A stretch of DNA of 64,000 nt from Fen-1364 sp049515135. Lineage in GTDB: Bacteria > Spirochaetota > Spirochaetia > SZUA-6 > Fen-1364. How positions within the stretch are numbered: position 1 is the first letter of the stretch; the number at the start of each line of letters is the position of its first letter. The DNA lies in NCBI GenBank assembly GCA_049515135.1, contig JBEKUJ010000003.1, positions 248,001 through 312,000 of the forward strand. Reading direction: 5' to 3'. The notes beneath the pieces were generated by a model, which ran no database searches, had not been told where the DNA came from, and saw nothing but the letters and a program-made list of their open reading frames with translations. A program made the position numbers and the translations under genes. Of this stretch, positions 35,552 to 43,739 are shown piece after piece.

Positions 35552-35577
35552 CAAAAAGGGGGCCGACCAGCCCCCCG
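35552..35577 (-). terminator. rho-independent terminator after the RRM protein gene
   Basis: On the minus strand GGGGGGC-TGGTCG-GCCCCC is followed by TTTTTG. It lies 90 bp downstream of the RRM gene stop and just upstream of the recombinase gene. Confidence 0.8.
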
Positions 35578-35667
35578 TAAGATCTAAGCGTTCCGCCGGG
35601 TTCTAATGGCCGGGACTCGCCTCACATGTTGAGACCATTGGGATGTTGGAACGCGTTCTTGTGGCCA

Positions 35668-35943
35668 CTAGTAGCCGCTTCGCGCGGGACGATCCTCGCG
35701 CGGTCTGGACATGTTCACAGTGAGGTTCCTGCCCTCCAGCAGCGTGCCGTTGAGGGAGGCGATGGCCTTTTCAGCCTCTTCCTGTGTGCCCATCTCCACG
35801 AATCCGAATCCACGCGAGCGGTCGCTGTCCCGGTCCGTGATGACCTTGGCGGATTCCACTTTTCCGTGGTTCGCGAACATCTGCTGCAGCTGCGCATCCG
35901 TGACGGAATATGCAAGCCCGCCGACATAGAGTTTCTTGTTCAT
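35668..35943 (-). CDS. RRM-type RNA-binding protein
   Basis: A 91-residue single RNA-recognition-motif protein with RNP2 KLYVGGLAYS and RNP1 SRGFGFVEM and a short arginine-rich tail (SRPREDRPARSGY). The ATG follows AAGGAGG. Bacterial members, best known in cyanobacteria and spirochaetes, bind single-stranded RNA and are often cold-induced. The gene stands alone between the recombinase and the desaturase, and a long upstream region may hold a regulated leader. A cold-linked role beside a fatty acid desaturase is plausible but inferred. Confidence 0.95.
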   Translation of the reverse strand: MNKKLYVGGLAYSVTDAQLQQMFANHGKVESAKVITDRDSDRSRGFGFVEMGTQEEAEKAIASLNGTLLEGRNLTVNMSRPREDRPARSGY

Positions 35944-36292
35944 ATGCTCCTCCTTGGAGTCTTGTGCATCATCGCCCTTTTCTTCATACCGGTTCAGGAG
36001 CGAACATGCCAGGGTCTCCGAAGGGCTGTCCGGTCGGGTGTTCCTTTGTGGTAGGATCGGAAAGGTCCGATTGATCAGGCTTCCTTTGATTGTATCAGGC
36101 TGCTCGAAGCCATTTTAGCAGCCCTTGAAGATGCTACGTGGTTCCGAGGGTAAAGTCAATCGAAATCGGCAGCTTCCTTAATTCGCAGATCAGCTTTTTC
36201 CCTAGACAATAATCCGTTTTTTCTATATTCAATCAGCAAAATACGTATATTAGTCCAGTCGAAGCGTTTGGAGCACTCCGTAGGAGGTTGTT
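35944..36292. other. intergenic region between RRM and desaturase genes
   Basis: No gene is visible. It must hold the divergent promoters of the RRM gene (leftward) and the desaturase (rightward, with AT-rich TATATT at about 36220-36225). A GGCTGC/GCAGCC inverted repeat lies near 36100-36123. TAGGAGG precedes the desaturase start. Confidence 0.5.
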
Positions 36293-37384
36293 ATGTTCGA
36301 TGAAAACCAGGGAGCCGCTCGCAACGAGTCACCACGCACTTTTGGTCCTGTGGCCAGGCGCGGCGAAGAAAAACCCGCCTGGGTCCTTGCAATGAAAAAA
36401 TATGAGAAGCCGAATGCCCGCAAAGTAGCCCTGCAGCTTCTGGACACTGTCCCCCCGTACCTTGCGTTGCTCGCCCTCATGTATCTCACCATGTCGTGGC
36501 ATCTGCCCTATGTGGTCACCCTGATCCTCGCGGTTCCAGCGGGGGCCTTGCTCATGCGGCTGTTCATCATCTTCCATGATTGCGGCCACGGTTCATACGT
36601 CGCCTCTCCGATCTGGCAGCAGATCATCGGCAATCTCCTGGGAGTCCTGACCTTTACAGCCTTTGCCGATTGGCGCCGATCACACGGTATGCATCATTCG
36701 TCTTCCGGGAACCTGGACCGTCGCGGGGTGGGAGACGTCTGGACCATGACAATGGACGAGTACGCGGCCAGCTCGCCTTCCAGGCGTTTGTGGTACAGGG
36801 TCTTTCGCAATCCTTTCGTCATGTTCGGGCTGGGGCCTTTTTTCTCATTCCTGATCGTACACCGGCGGCCGACGCGCGGATCGAACCGCTCCCAGATTCT
36901 GAGCGTCATTCTCACGAATGTCGTGATAGCGGCGATTGTTACTGCAGCGGGCCTGACCATTGGAATCAAGGACTATCTGTTGATCCAATTGCCGACTCTC
37001 TTTTTCGGTGGCGCGGGCGGCGTGTGGCTCTTCTACATCCAGCACCAGTTCGATCCTTCGTACTGGGCGCGCACCGAGGAATGGGAATCCATGGAGGCCG
37101 CAATGCGGGGCTCATCGTACTACAAGCTTCCCAGGGTGCTTCAGTGGATCTCAGGCAACATCGGCTTTCATCACATCCATCATCTCAGGCCGCGCATACC
37201 CAACTACAACCTGCAGCAGTGCCTGAATGAGACCCCTGAGCTGCAACTGCCGGATCCGCTTCACCTGTGGCCCAGCCTGCTCTCGGTGCGGCTCAAGGTC
37301 TGGGACGAGAAGCAGAAACTGTTGCTCACCCTCAGGGACATGAAGCAGCAGCTGCTGCAGCGGCGCAGCCTGGCACAGGGCTGA
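36293..37384 (+). CDS. Membrane fatty acid desaturase (acyl-lipid type)
   Basis: A 363-residue membrane protein with four to six hydrophobic segments and the three histidine boxes of di-iron desaturases: HDCGHGS, RRSHGMHHSSSG and GNIGFHHIHHL. The pattern matches delta-12/omega-3 type acyl-lipid desaturases (DesA-like). It inserts a double bond in membrane lipid acyl chains using O2 and reducing equivalents, often in response to cold. Need for O2 implies the cell meets oxygen. No ferredoxin or reductase gene is adjacent. TAGGAGG eight bases upstream supports the start. Confidence 0.93.
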   Translation: MFDENQGAARNESPRTFGPVARRGEEKPAWVLAMKKYEKPNARKVALQLLDTVPPYLALLALMYLTMSWHLPYVVTLILAVPAGALLMRLFIIFHDCGHGSYVASPIWQQIIGNLLGVLTFTAFADWRRSHGMHHSSSGNLDRRGVGDVWTMTMDEYAASSPSRRLWYRVFRNPFVMFGLGPFFSFLIVHRRPTRGSNRSQILSVILTNVVIAAIVTAAGLTIGIKDYLLIQLPTLFFGGAGGVWLFYIQHQFDPSYWARTEEWESMEAAMRGSSYYKLPRVLQWISGNIGFHHIHHLRPRIPNYNLQQCLNETPELQLPDPLHLWPSLLSVRLKVWDEKQKLLLTLRDMKQQLLQRRSLAQG

Positions 37385-37517
37385 GAGAACGCGCCGCAGG
37401 CGGGAATTGTGTTGCGTTCCCTTTGCGCTTCGCATACTGTTGTTCCATGAGCCCGCAAAGTCGTTTCGACAGATCACGCTCGACCTTGGTATCGATACTT
37501 TTTCGCAGGAGGGCGCC

Positions 37518-37808
37518 ATGATACTTGTTCGCAATGTTTTCCAGGTCAAGTTTGGAAAAATGAAGGAAGCCAGGGGGCTGTGGAAGGAGGGCATCAAGTT
37601 CGTGAATGCCGCCAACAAGCCGCGCCTGCTGACTGACCTCACCGGGCCGTTCTACACTTTGGTACTTGAAACAACTCACAAGGACGTAGCGTCACTCGAT
37701 GCAGACATGAGGAGCGAGATGTCACAGACTGGCTGGGACGCTTGGTACCAGAAGTTCATCCCGCTTGTCGACTCCGGAAGGCGGGAAATGTATGCCGTCG
37801 TCGAGTAG
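37518..37808 (+). CDS. NIPSNAP-like dimeric alpha/beta-barrel protein
   Basis: From the ATG at 37518, preceded by CAGGAGGGCGCC, the protein has 96 residues: VRNVFQVKFGKMKEARGLWKEG, then GPFYTLVLETTHKDVASLDADM and a closing tryptophan-containing helix with YQKFIPLVDSGRREMY. The pattern matches the NIPSNAP/antibiotic-monooxygenase-like ferredoxin fold. Function is unknown. It follows the desaturase by 133 bp. Confidence 0.78.
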   Translation: MILVRNVFQVKFGKMKEARGLWKEGIKFVNAANKPRLLTDLTGPFYTLVLETTHKDVASLDADMRSEMSQTGWDAWYQKFIPLVDSGRREMYAVVE

Positions 37809-37938
37809 CTGCGTCGACTGAACGCCGCTCTGGCTTCGAGACGGCCAGGCAACGTTGCTGGGCTACACAAACGAAAAGGTCGTGCCGTCGGGAGCCTGCC
37901 CAGACGGGAATGTCTGGGACAATCACGTAAGTGAACTG

Positions 37939-38241
37939 CTAGCGCAACCTTGTGGGAGGATGCCGACCTAGTGGGGACTCCCGATAAGCATATCTCCCTT
38001 GAGTGGCGAGATACTTCCTTATTCTTTCTAACTCCTCTATCTCGCCTTTGACGATCACGCATGAAAGTTGCCGAGACTGAACATCACTGATTGCGACTAA
38101 CTTGGGAATTTTGGCGGCGGAGAGAGCTTTATTAAGGTCACTGCGGAGAGTTAGGCGGTCCGGTCCGTAGCACAGGAAGTAGAACCCCTCGGCATCCTTG
38201 CCGAGTCCGGAGATTTGTTTCGGCGGGTTCGTCGTTTTCAT
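37939..38241 (-). CDS. Hypothetical protein with its own consensus promoter
   Basis: A 100-residue frame from the ATG at 38241: basic N-terminus, then GFYFLCYGPDRLTLRSDLNKALSAAKIP and IEELERIRKYLATQG. No family is recognised. A longer start (38289) would lie within the promoter, only 2 bp after its -10 element, so it is unlikely to be transcribed. Codon use is less GC-biased than its neighbours, which suggests transfer or decay. Confidence 0.45.
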   Translation of the reverse strand: MKTTNPPKQISGLGKDAEGFYFLCYGPDRLTLRSDLNKALSAAKIPKLVAISDVQSRQLSCVIVKGEIEELERIRKYLATQGRYAYRESPLGRHPPTRLR

Positions 38242-38291
38242 TTCCGGGATCGTTCTTTTTGGAACATGCCTTTTGAATACCGCGTACATAG

Positions 38292-38319
38292 ATTATAGCC
38301 TCTGCCAATTGGAAATCAA
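38292..38319 (-). promoter_or_regulatory. sigma-70 promoter, leftward
   Basis: On the minus strand TTGATT (38319-38314), 16-bp spacer, TATAAT (38297-38292). Confidence 0.65.
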
Positions 38320-38884
38320 GGAGTCCCTAACCCTGCCACTGCGAGGCAATTCTGAACGACGCGACCCTGGCAATCCCTGATCGGCCAGATAGTCTGCGTT
38401 CCGGAAGCGTGAGCCCTTGAGCTGGTTTGGCACGAATAGTGACCACGTAACAAAGTTTGGCAGGCCACCTGCCGCCGTTCCACACCAAAAAATTAGCAAG
38501 CCACCGGCGATGCTGAAATGATCCTTCTCTGCGCTTCCGTCCGTCCCATGCGCCGCTTCAAGGGCGGATTCCGCGATGCCCACCAGGATGCCCAGCTACT
38601 CGATGGGATCAAAGCCGCCTGGGGCAACATTTTCTCCCAGCTGGCCGAGAGCTTCTCGGAGGGCTTGCTTGGGGGTAACCGCCCCGGCGGCTGAGAACGA
38701 GGTTTCTTCCTGTACGAGGTGGGCGGACATAGCTCTCTTCCAGAGGGCCCGACGGCCTGGCCAGGGCGGAGATCTACGCCTGGGTTTACGACCACGGAGC
38801 CCTATCACCTTCAACGGCTATGCCAAGTCAGACTTCTTCTTGCACCCGGCAAAAGTGGGGAACTTTTGGCGCCTTTCCGTTGAA
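38320..38884. other. degenerate stretch without an intact gene
   Basis: I see no supported gene. A short plus-strand coding-like segment at about 38550-38695 (reads MRRFKGGFRDAHQDAQLL and FSQLAESFSEGLLGGN) has no ribosome site and stops early; it looks like a gene fragment. Confidence 0.4.
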
Positions 38885-38912
38885 TTGACAGCGTCTAGGG
38901 CTATGGTATAAT
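38885..38912 (+). promoter_or_regulatory. consensus sigma-70 promoter upstream of SDR remnant and Wzi-like gene
   Basis: TTGACA (38885-38890), 16-bp spacer, TATAAT (38907-38912): both hexamers are perfect. The next intact gene is 365 bp downstream. Confidence 0.8.
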
Positions 38913-39035
38913 CAACTGCTCACAGTCTCCATGGAGCAAGGGAACGAATCTGTATAAGTCTCAGCCTATCCAGACCCCACATTTCAAACCTGAAGCTTTT
39001 CGTGAAAACGGTTACCAATAAAAAGGGCGTCAACC

Positions 39036-39252
39036 GTGAGGAAGCCCTCACCCGCGGTTGTCGTCACAGGCGTTTCGACGGGCATCGGGAATTGCACGCT
39101 TCATGAGCTGATCAATGCCGGTTACCACGTGTTCGGCAGCGTGAAGGTGCCAACCGTCTTTCGAATGAACTTAGCGATGTTGCGGGGAGGCGGTGCTGCA
39201 CAGACTGGGAGCAGACAAGCTCTCGGGCCTGTTCAATAATGCGGAGAGTTAG
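39036..39252 (+). pseudogene. short-chain dehydrogenase (SDR) remnant
   Basis: The opening reads PAVVVTGVSTGIGNCTLHEL and INAGYHVFGSVK, the TGxxxGIG nucleotide fold of an SDR. The normal frame is then lost, and in another frame LGADKLSGLFNNAES appears, the NNAG strand of the same family, about 40 codons too early, followed by a stop. An internal deletion plus frameshift explains this. The downstream catalytic Tyr-x-x-x-Lys part is missing. Confidence 0.75.
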
Positions 39253-39276
39253 TACAGGCATAGGAAGGGGGTTCCG

Positions 39277-40836
39277 ATGAAAAGGACGACGCTATTGTTT
39301 CTGCTCGCCGCATTCCTGTTCGCCGGGAGCCTATCTCTTTTCGCCCAGTTCGCAAGTGACCCGAACGATCACATGTATGTCGACTTGAAGCTCTGGGAGG
39401 ACCGTGGAATCCTCCAAAACCTGCCCCCGCTGAAGCCCTATCCTATCCAGCTTCTCAAAAAACTGCTTACCGAAGTCCGGGAGAAGGGAAATGAGCAGGA
39501 CCGGACTCTCGCGGACCAGTACTATGCCGAGATGGACGGATTACTCGACTTCCATGCGATTGGCGACGCGACGGTGAGGACCGATTTCAGCAGTGTGTAC
39601 GCGCAATTCACACTGGAAGGCACCTTCCAGGGATCAATCGATCCTCGTCTCACGTACTCAGGCATGCTTGGTGCAATCGTGAACAACGGACTGGGGAATT
39701 TGTTCCTTCCCGAGTACGGGCGATCCATGGTCGATTTTGTCCTTGACAGCACGCCGCCGCTGGGCACCTCGAAATTTATCCCTCGGGTGTCTCAGGCGTC
39801 CTCCGCCGCTTTCGGTTCGGACTCCTTGTACTTACAGGCAGGTGACATCCGCGGATCGTTCGGGCCCTTCTGGGGCGACAACGCTATCCTGAGCCCGTCA
39901 TCACCCCAGTCCGGCCAGTTCTCCTTCGTCTTGCGACGCGACTATTTCACGGTGACCGAAATGGTGATGTCAATGTCTGCAGTGACGAGCAATGGCACGG
40001 GCGGGCCTTGGCCCAACAAATTCCTTTCTTTTCACTCCCTGGAAGTGTATCCGCTTCCCTGGCTCACCCTGAGCATCTTCGAATCGATACTTTTCGGCCC
40101 CAATTTCGACCCGCTCTACGCGCTGCCCTTCGCCGTTTACTTTTACGCGCAGGGCTTCGGGGGGTACAGAGATAACTCCTTTATCGGGATCACCGGCGGA
40201 ATCAAATTCCCGGCCTCAGTGCGTGCAGATTTCATCCTTTACGTCGACGACGCGGGACCCTTCAACAAGCTGATCACCTTGGATCTCGCTAACGCCATGC
40301 TTGAGTTCTCATTCCAGGCCGGGGTTTCCTGGACACCGAACCTGCCGTACCTGACCAGGCTGAGCCTGAATGCGATCATGGTCACCCCATACACCTACAC
40401 ACATACCAACGGCTATGGTGACCTCCCGAGCGATCCCAATTATCTCGACTATACCATTGCGGGCCAGAATATCGGCCCTTCGCTTCAACCAGACTCGCTG
40501 CGAGTCGAGATCAACGCCCTGATCAGGCCAGAAAGCTTCTTCGATATGAGCCCATTCGCGCGGGTGATCCTTCACGGCAACGCGGGAGCCTATTACGGCG
40601 GTACCGGCACCATATTCGACAACGGTTATACGGAATCAGCATATTCGACTTTCCACTTCCTGGATCAGTTGGTAATCGAGAAGACTTTCCAGGCGGGCTT
40701 CGATTCGACGGTGTACATCGGGAAAATACAGATGTCTGCCATCTACACACTCGAATACATGTCGAACGCCGGCCTGATTGCAGGGGCAACCGCGGTCAAC
40801 AATTATCTCAGCCTGGAGGTGAGATACACCTACTGA
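39277..40836 (+). CDS. Wzi-like outer-membrane beta-barrel protein
   Basis: A 519-residue protein with a signal peptide (TTLLFLLAAFLFAGSLSLFAQ). The N-terminal part (DPNDHMYVDLKLWEDRGIL and LLKKLLTEVREKG) resembles the periplasmic helical start of Wzi-type capsule-assembly proteins. The rest is strand-rich, with LYLQAGDIRGSFGPFWGDNAIL in the place of the Wzi lectin-like signature, and ends in an aromatic strand (SLEVRYTY). Wzi anchors capsule at the cell surface in E. coli; the function here is inferred from the layout. GGAAGGGGG precedes the ATG. Confidence 0.72.
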   Translation: MKRTTLLFLLAAFLFAGSLSLFAQFASDPNDHMYVDLKLWEDRGILQNLPPLKPYPIQLLKKLLTEVREKGNEQDRTLADQYYAEMDGLLDFHAIGDATVRTDFSSVYAQFTLEGTFQGSIDPRLTYSGMLGAIVNNGLGNLFLPEYGRSMVDFVLDSTPPLGTSKFIPRVSQASSAAFGSDSLYLQAGDIRGSFGPFWGDNAILSPSSPQSGQFSFVLRRDYFTVTEMVMSMSAVTSNGTGGPWPNKFLSFHSLEVYPLPWLTLSIFESILFGPNFDPLYALPFAVYFYAQGFGGYRDNSFIGITGGIKFPASVRADFILYVDDAGPFNKLITLDLANAMLEFSFQAGVSWTPNLPYLTRLSLNAIMVTPYTYTHTNGYGDLPSDPNYLDYTIAGQNIGPSLQPDSLRVEINALIRPESFFDMSPFARVILHGNAGAYYGGTGTIFDNGYTESAYSTFHFLDQLVIEKTFQAGFDSTVYIGKIQMSAIYTLEYMSNAGLIAGATAVNNYLSLEVRYTY

Positions 40837-40945
40837 TAAGCGGCGCGTTGTAAAGCTCGTCATCCTCGCGACCCATCACTCAACGAATCGCGGATTGTGA
40901 CATCCATTCCCGGCTCGGGGACGTAGTCTGCTCCCGACGGCAAGA

Positions 40946-42124
40946 TCAGAATCCCATGAGACCGCAGCACCGGGTGCACTGGGGTAGCAGTCCGCCCTTA
41001 TCGTGCAGCAATCTCCGAAATCGTACGAAGCCGTCGCCATTCCAGATTTCCAGCAGCTTTTTTTCGGCAATGTTTCCTACCTTGACATCGATGTAGTCCC
41101 GGCAAGTCACCACATCCCCATTCGGCATGACATTGACCTCGAGGAACGGAGTGACGCATCTGTCATACCCGAACATTTCCGACGGCTTTAGATAGTAGTC
41201 TCGCACATCAGTGCCACTCAAAGCGGGTACCACGATATGATTGAAGGGCCACTTTTTCTTTTCCACCCTCGAGAGATTGTCCATGGTAAGTTGCGCTTCC
41301 TCCTCTGCAAACTTTCTGGCGTACGCCTTCCAAGTGAAAGCTTCCACTCCCAATGCGTCACGCAGAAGGTCATGGTGAGCCCTGCCGAGTTGTTCACTGG
41401 TAAACCACGAAAGAAACACCGCCATGAGGTCTGGATGGAGCGTTCTTCCGATTTCGTAGGTCTCGTCGAGGCATTTTGCGTTCTCGCGCGACAGGGTCGT
41501 AACTGTCACTACGATTGGTTTGATCTTTTTCAGACGAGTCCGCCATTTCTGCACTTCACGGATTCCCTGGACGGCTGCCTTATAAGCTCCTTCGGTCCTT
41601 CGACACGCATCATGGATTTCTTCTGGCCCGTCGAAAGAGACGACGAGCAGGTCCCATTCCTTCCTCACCATCTCTTCCGCGAACTGTTGCAGTTTCGTGC
41701 CGTTCGTCACGACAAACACGCTGCTGCCCTTGGCCTTCGCGTAATTCATGAGCTCAACCAATCCAGGGTAGAGGAAGGGCTCGCCGCCTGTGGCGTAGTA
41801 GTAGGGCTGGTAGAACGCGAGGTCATCCATCACTTCCTTGTATGTCTCAACCGGGAGCATTCTCGAGGGGGGTCTTTTCCCGTCGGGTTCCATCATGTAC
41901 CCGCTGACCCCGTACTGTCCGCAGACGGGGCAGCGGTGATTGCATGCATTTGTTATCCGCAGACTCACCAAGTATGGAGGTTTGGATGACACCCCATCCC
42001 CGCGTCTGGCATCCCTGTCAGCACCGAATTTCTTTCTGTAAAGGAATCGCAGCATTTTCGGAAAGATACTAGGAGACCATCTCAGAAGCTGAAAGAACAG
42101 ATTCGGAGCCAACTTGCTTCTCAT
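40946..42124 (-). CDS. Radical SAM/SPASM-domain enzyme
   Basis: A 392-residue enzyme with the radical SAM cluster motif CNHRCPVC, the GGEP motif (YYATGGEPFLYPG) for SAM binding, FVVTNGT and DLLVVSFDGPEEIHD strands. A C-terminal SPASM-type auxiliary cluster domain follows: RCVTPFLEVNVMPNGDVVTCRDY, VGNIAEKKLLEIW and CTRCCG. Such enzymes modify peptides, proteins or small molecules. No precursor peptide gene is evident nearby, so the substrate is unknown. A hydrophobic and basic N-terminus (FFQLLRWSPSIFPKMLRFLYRKKF) may attach it to the membrane. Confidence 0.93.
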   Translation of the reverse strand: MRSKLAPNLFFQLLRWSPSIFPKMLRFLYRKKFGADRDARRGDGVSSKPPYLVSLRITNACNHRCPVCGQYGVSGYMMEPDGKRPPSRMLPVETYKEVMDDLAFYQPYYYATGGEPFLYPGLVELMNYAKAKGSSVFVVTNGTKLQQFAEEMVRKEWDLLVVSFDGPEEIHDACRRTEGAYKAAVQGIREVQKWRTRLKKIKPIVVTVTTLSRENAKCLDETYEIGRTLHPDLMAVFLSWFTSEQLGRAHHDLLRDALGVEAFTWKAYARKFAEEEAQLTMDNLSRVEKKKWPFNHIVVPALSGTDVRDYYLKPSEMFGYDRCVTPFLEVNVMPNGDVVTCRDYIDVKVGNIAEKKLLEIWNGDGFVRFRRLLHDKGGLLPQCTRCCGLMGF

Positions 42125-42777
42125 GACCTACCTCCTACTATGTCGCACGCAGCCCGGATGCGATGGCAGATTGACGGCCATTGATGCCGAACTCTCGTCC
42201 GAAGACGCGCACGCCGCAGTATTCTGGGGAGGCGCGCCGCCGGCCACTGCGGTTGCAACCGCATCCTTTTGTCTAGCAATGTTTTCCCTGCATACAACAA
42301 GCATAGGCACCCGGCCGACACGAAGTCTCCACGAGAGCTTGCTAGAACCTAATAGGCTACTGTGGAATCTAACAGGGGTCAATCACACGGGCAGAGACGA
42401 GCCCCACAAGCGTTTCACGCCCGACCACCACGGGCGGTTGACGCCTCTTGGCTGCCTCGACACCCAGGGCAATCGCAAATGCGTCTTACGCGTTCCGATC
42501 GGCCCCTCCGATGACGAGAGCTTCCGCCTTCTCGATGAAATGGCAGGCGGCAAGCTGGCGCGACCTTCTTGCGCGAGATGCCTTCCACGGCGCTCCAGTC
42601 GATCTGCTCAAGAGTCGTTCAGGAAAGCGTGCCTCCTTGAGGCGCTGGCGCCGGCAAAAGTTGCCACCGGGTAGACTGCACCGGCAATACTGACGGTGAG
42701 GTTTGAGGATTCAGTGGTGGCAACAGTGAAATCCATTCCCGAAGGTGCTCAAGTGCAATCACTAGCCGAGGAGGCTC
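42125..42777. other. gene-poor stretch, possibly decayed
   Basis: No intact gene is supported. On the minus strand at about 42390-42530 a coding-like run reads IEKAEALVIGGADRN, a stop, then DAFAIALGVEAAKRRQPPVV, with GC-rich third positions. It looks like a broken gene, but I cannot name it. Confidence 0.35.
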
Positions 42778-43026
42778 CTAATCGACAGTCATCGAATCCA
42801 TTTGCTCTTTTGTGAGCAGGCGGCCCCTGGAATGGAAAGGCTTGATGCCGAACGCAGACCGTATCTTCCTCTTTTTAGCCTCGCTTAGATCGTCGCGGAC
42901 CGCAAGGTTCTGTATCCAGCTTTGGTCTCTTGGAACGAGTTGAAAACCCATGAATGGTTTGATCTTCTTGCCCTTGAGAATAGCGTCGAAAACGTTATCC
43001 CATCTCTTATCACTCGCACGTGGCAT
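42778..43026 (-). CDS. Small basic protein of unknown function
   Basis: An 82-residue protein rich in lysine and arginine, with GGAGGAAAACT before the ATG. It reads WDNVFDAILKGKKIKPFMGFQLVP, then a charged helix LSEAKKRKIRSAFGI and RLLTKEQMDSM. No family is recognised. It follows the 57-residue gene by 19 bp, and the two probably form one transcript. Confidence 0.6.
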   Translation of the reverse strand: MPRASDKRWDNVFDAILKGKKIKPFMGFQLVPRDQSWIQNLAVRDDLSEAKKRKIRSAFGIKPFHSRGRLLTKEQMDSMTVD

Positions 43027-43045
43027 AGTTTTCCTCCGCGCCCGC

Positions 43046-43219
43046 CTATTTGTGCTTCAGGTCTTCCACGGCATCCCGGAGTAGCGCCAGCTGCGAGGTT
43101 ACTCCGTCAAAAAGCTCTTTCAAAAGGCGGCGAGTCTTGGGCTGCATTTCCGTTGCAAGTTCTACGAACCTCTTCTGTGTCAGATCCCTAAGTGCCTGAA
43201 TCGGGTCTACCTCTGCCAT
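43046..43219 (-). CDS. Small helical protein of unknown function
   Basis: A 57-residue protein: PIQALRDLTQKRFVELATE, then KTRRLLKELFDGVTSQLALL and DAVEDLKHK, which suggests two or three amphipathic helices. The ATG is preceded by a very strong AGGAGGAGG site. It lies just upstream of the 82-residue gene. A two-gene small-protein unit could be a toxin-antitoxin or regulator pair, but nothing in either sequence proves this. Confidence 0.58.
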   Translation of the reverse strand: MAEVDPIQALRDLTQKRFVELATEMQPKTRRLLKELFDGVTSQLALLRDAVEDLKHK

Positions 43220-43739
43220 ACGCTCCTCCTCCTATGAGAAGCATGCGCCCGTCCTCATCGCCCGTCAATCCGCCCTCCCGGGCGAGCGATATCTGTTGCG
43301 CCGTTTTTGTAATGCCCTGCTGCATAGAAACCCATAGATAATCGTCCCCGGGCTTCTCAAACCGGCTATGAGTTGTCCCGCCGCTAAGCGGTCTGTTCCG
43401 GCTCCCCGTCATCAAGCACCGAAAAGCGCGTAACCTTCTCGCTTTCCAGTTTTCTTCGCATATCGACACAGATGCCCGATGTGCCTCCTGAATTGAATGA
43501 TTGGGGGGGATCGGCCGCCGTGCGGATACTGAACGCTCGATTTCCCTGCTCAACCATCCTTTCAATTGGAAGCTACTTTCCTTTGTTCAGTGATCGGCTA
43601 TAGCTGGGACGGGCGACGATGTCGGTTATTCTTCCGCATCGTGCCTCACAGCTATAATGAAGTGATGCTGATCGATTTTCTTTCGCAGTTGCGAAGGGAG
43701 TTCAGAGGAATGACCGGTCACGCACAAGAAACTCCACTG
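43220..43739. other. stretch without a supported gene
   Basis: It should contain the promoter of the small gene pair. A 125-codon minus-strand frame here has no ribosome site, overlaps the 57-residue gene and looks non-coding. I see no other structure. Confidence 0.4.

Noticed and set aside
42114..42674. A 186-codon plus-strand frame after the radical SAM gene
   Set aside because: Composition is unlike a protein, with no start signal; the minus strand shows a broken coding-like segment instead.
43188..43565. A 125-codon minus-strand frame upstream of the small gene pair
   Set aside because: No ribosome site, odd composition, and it overlaps the 57-residue gene that has a strong one.
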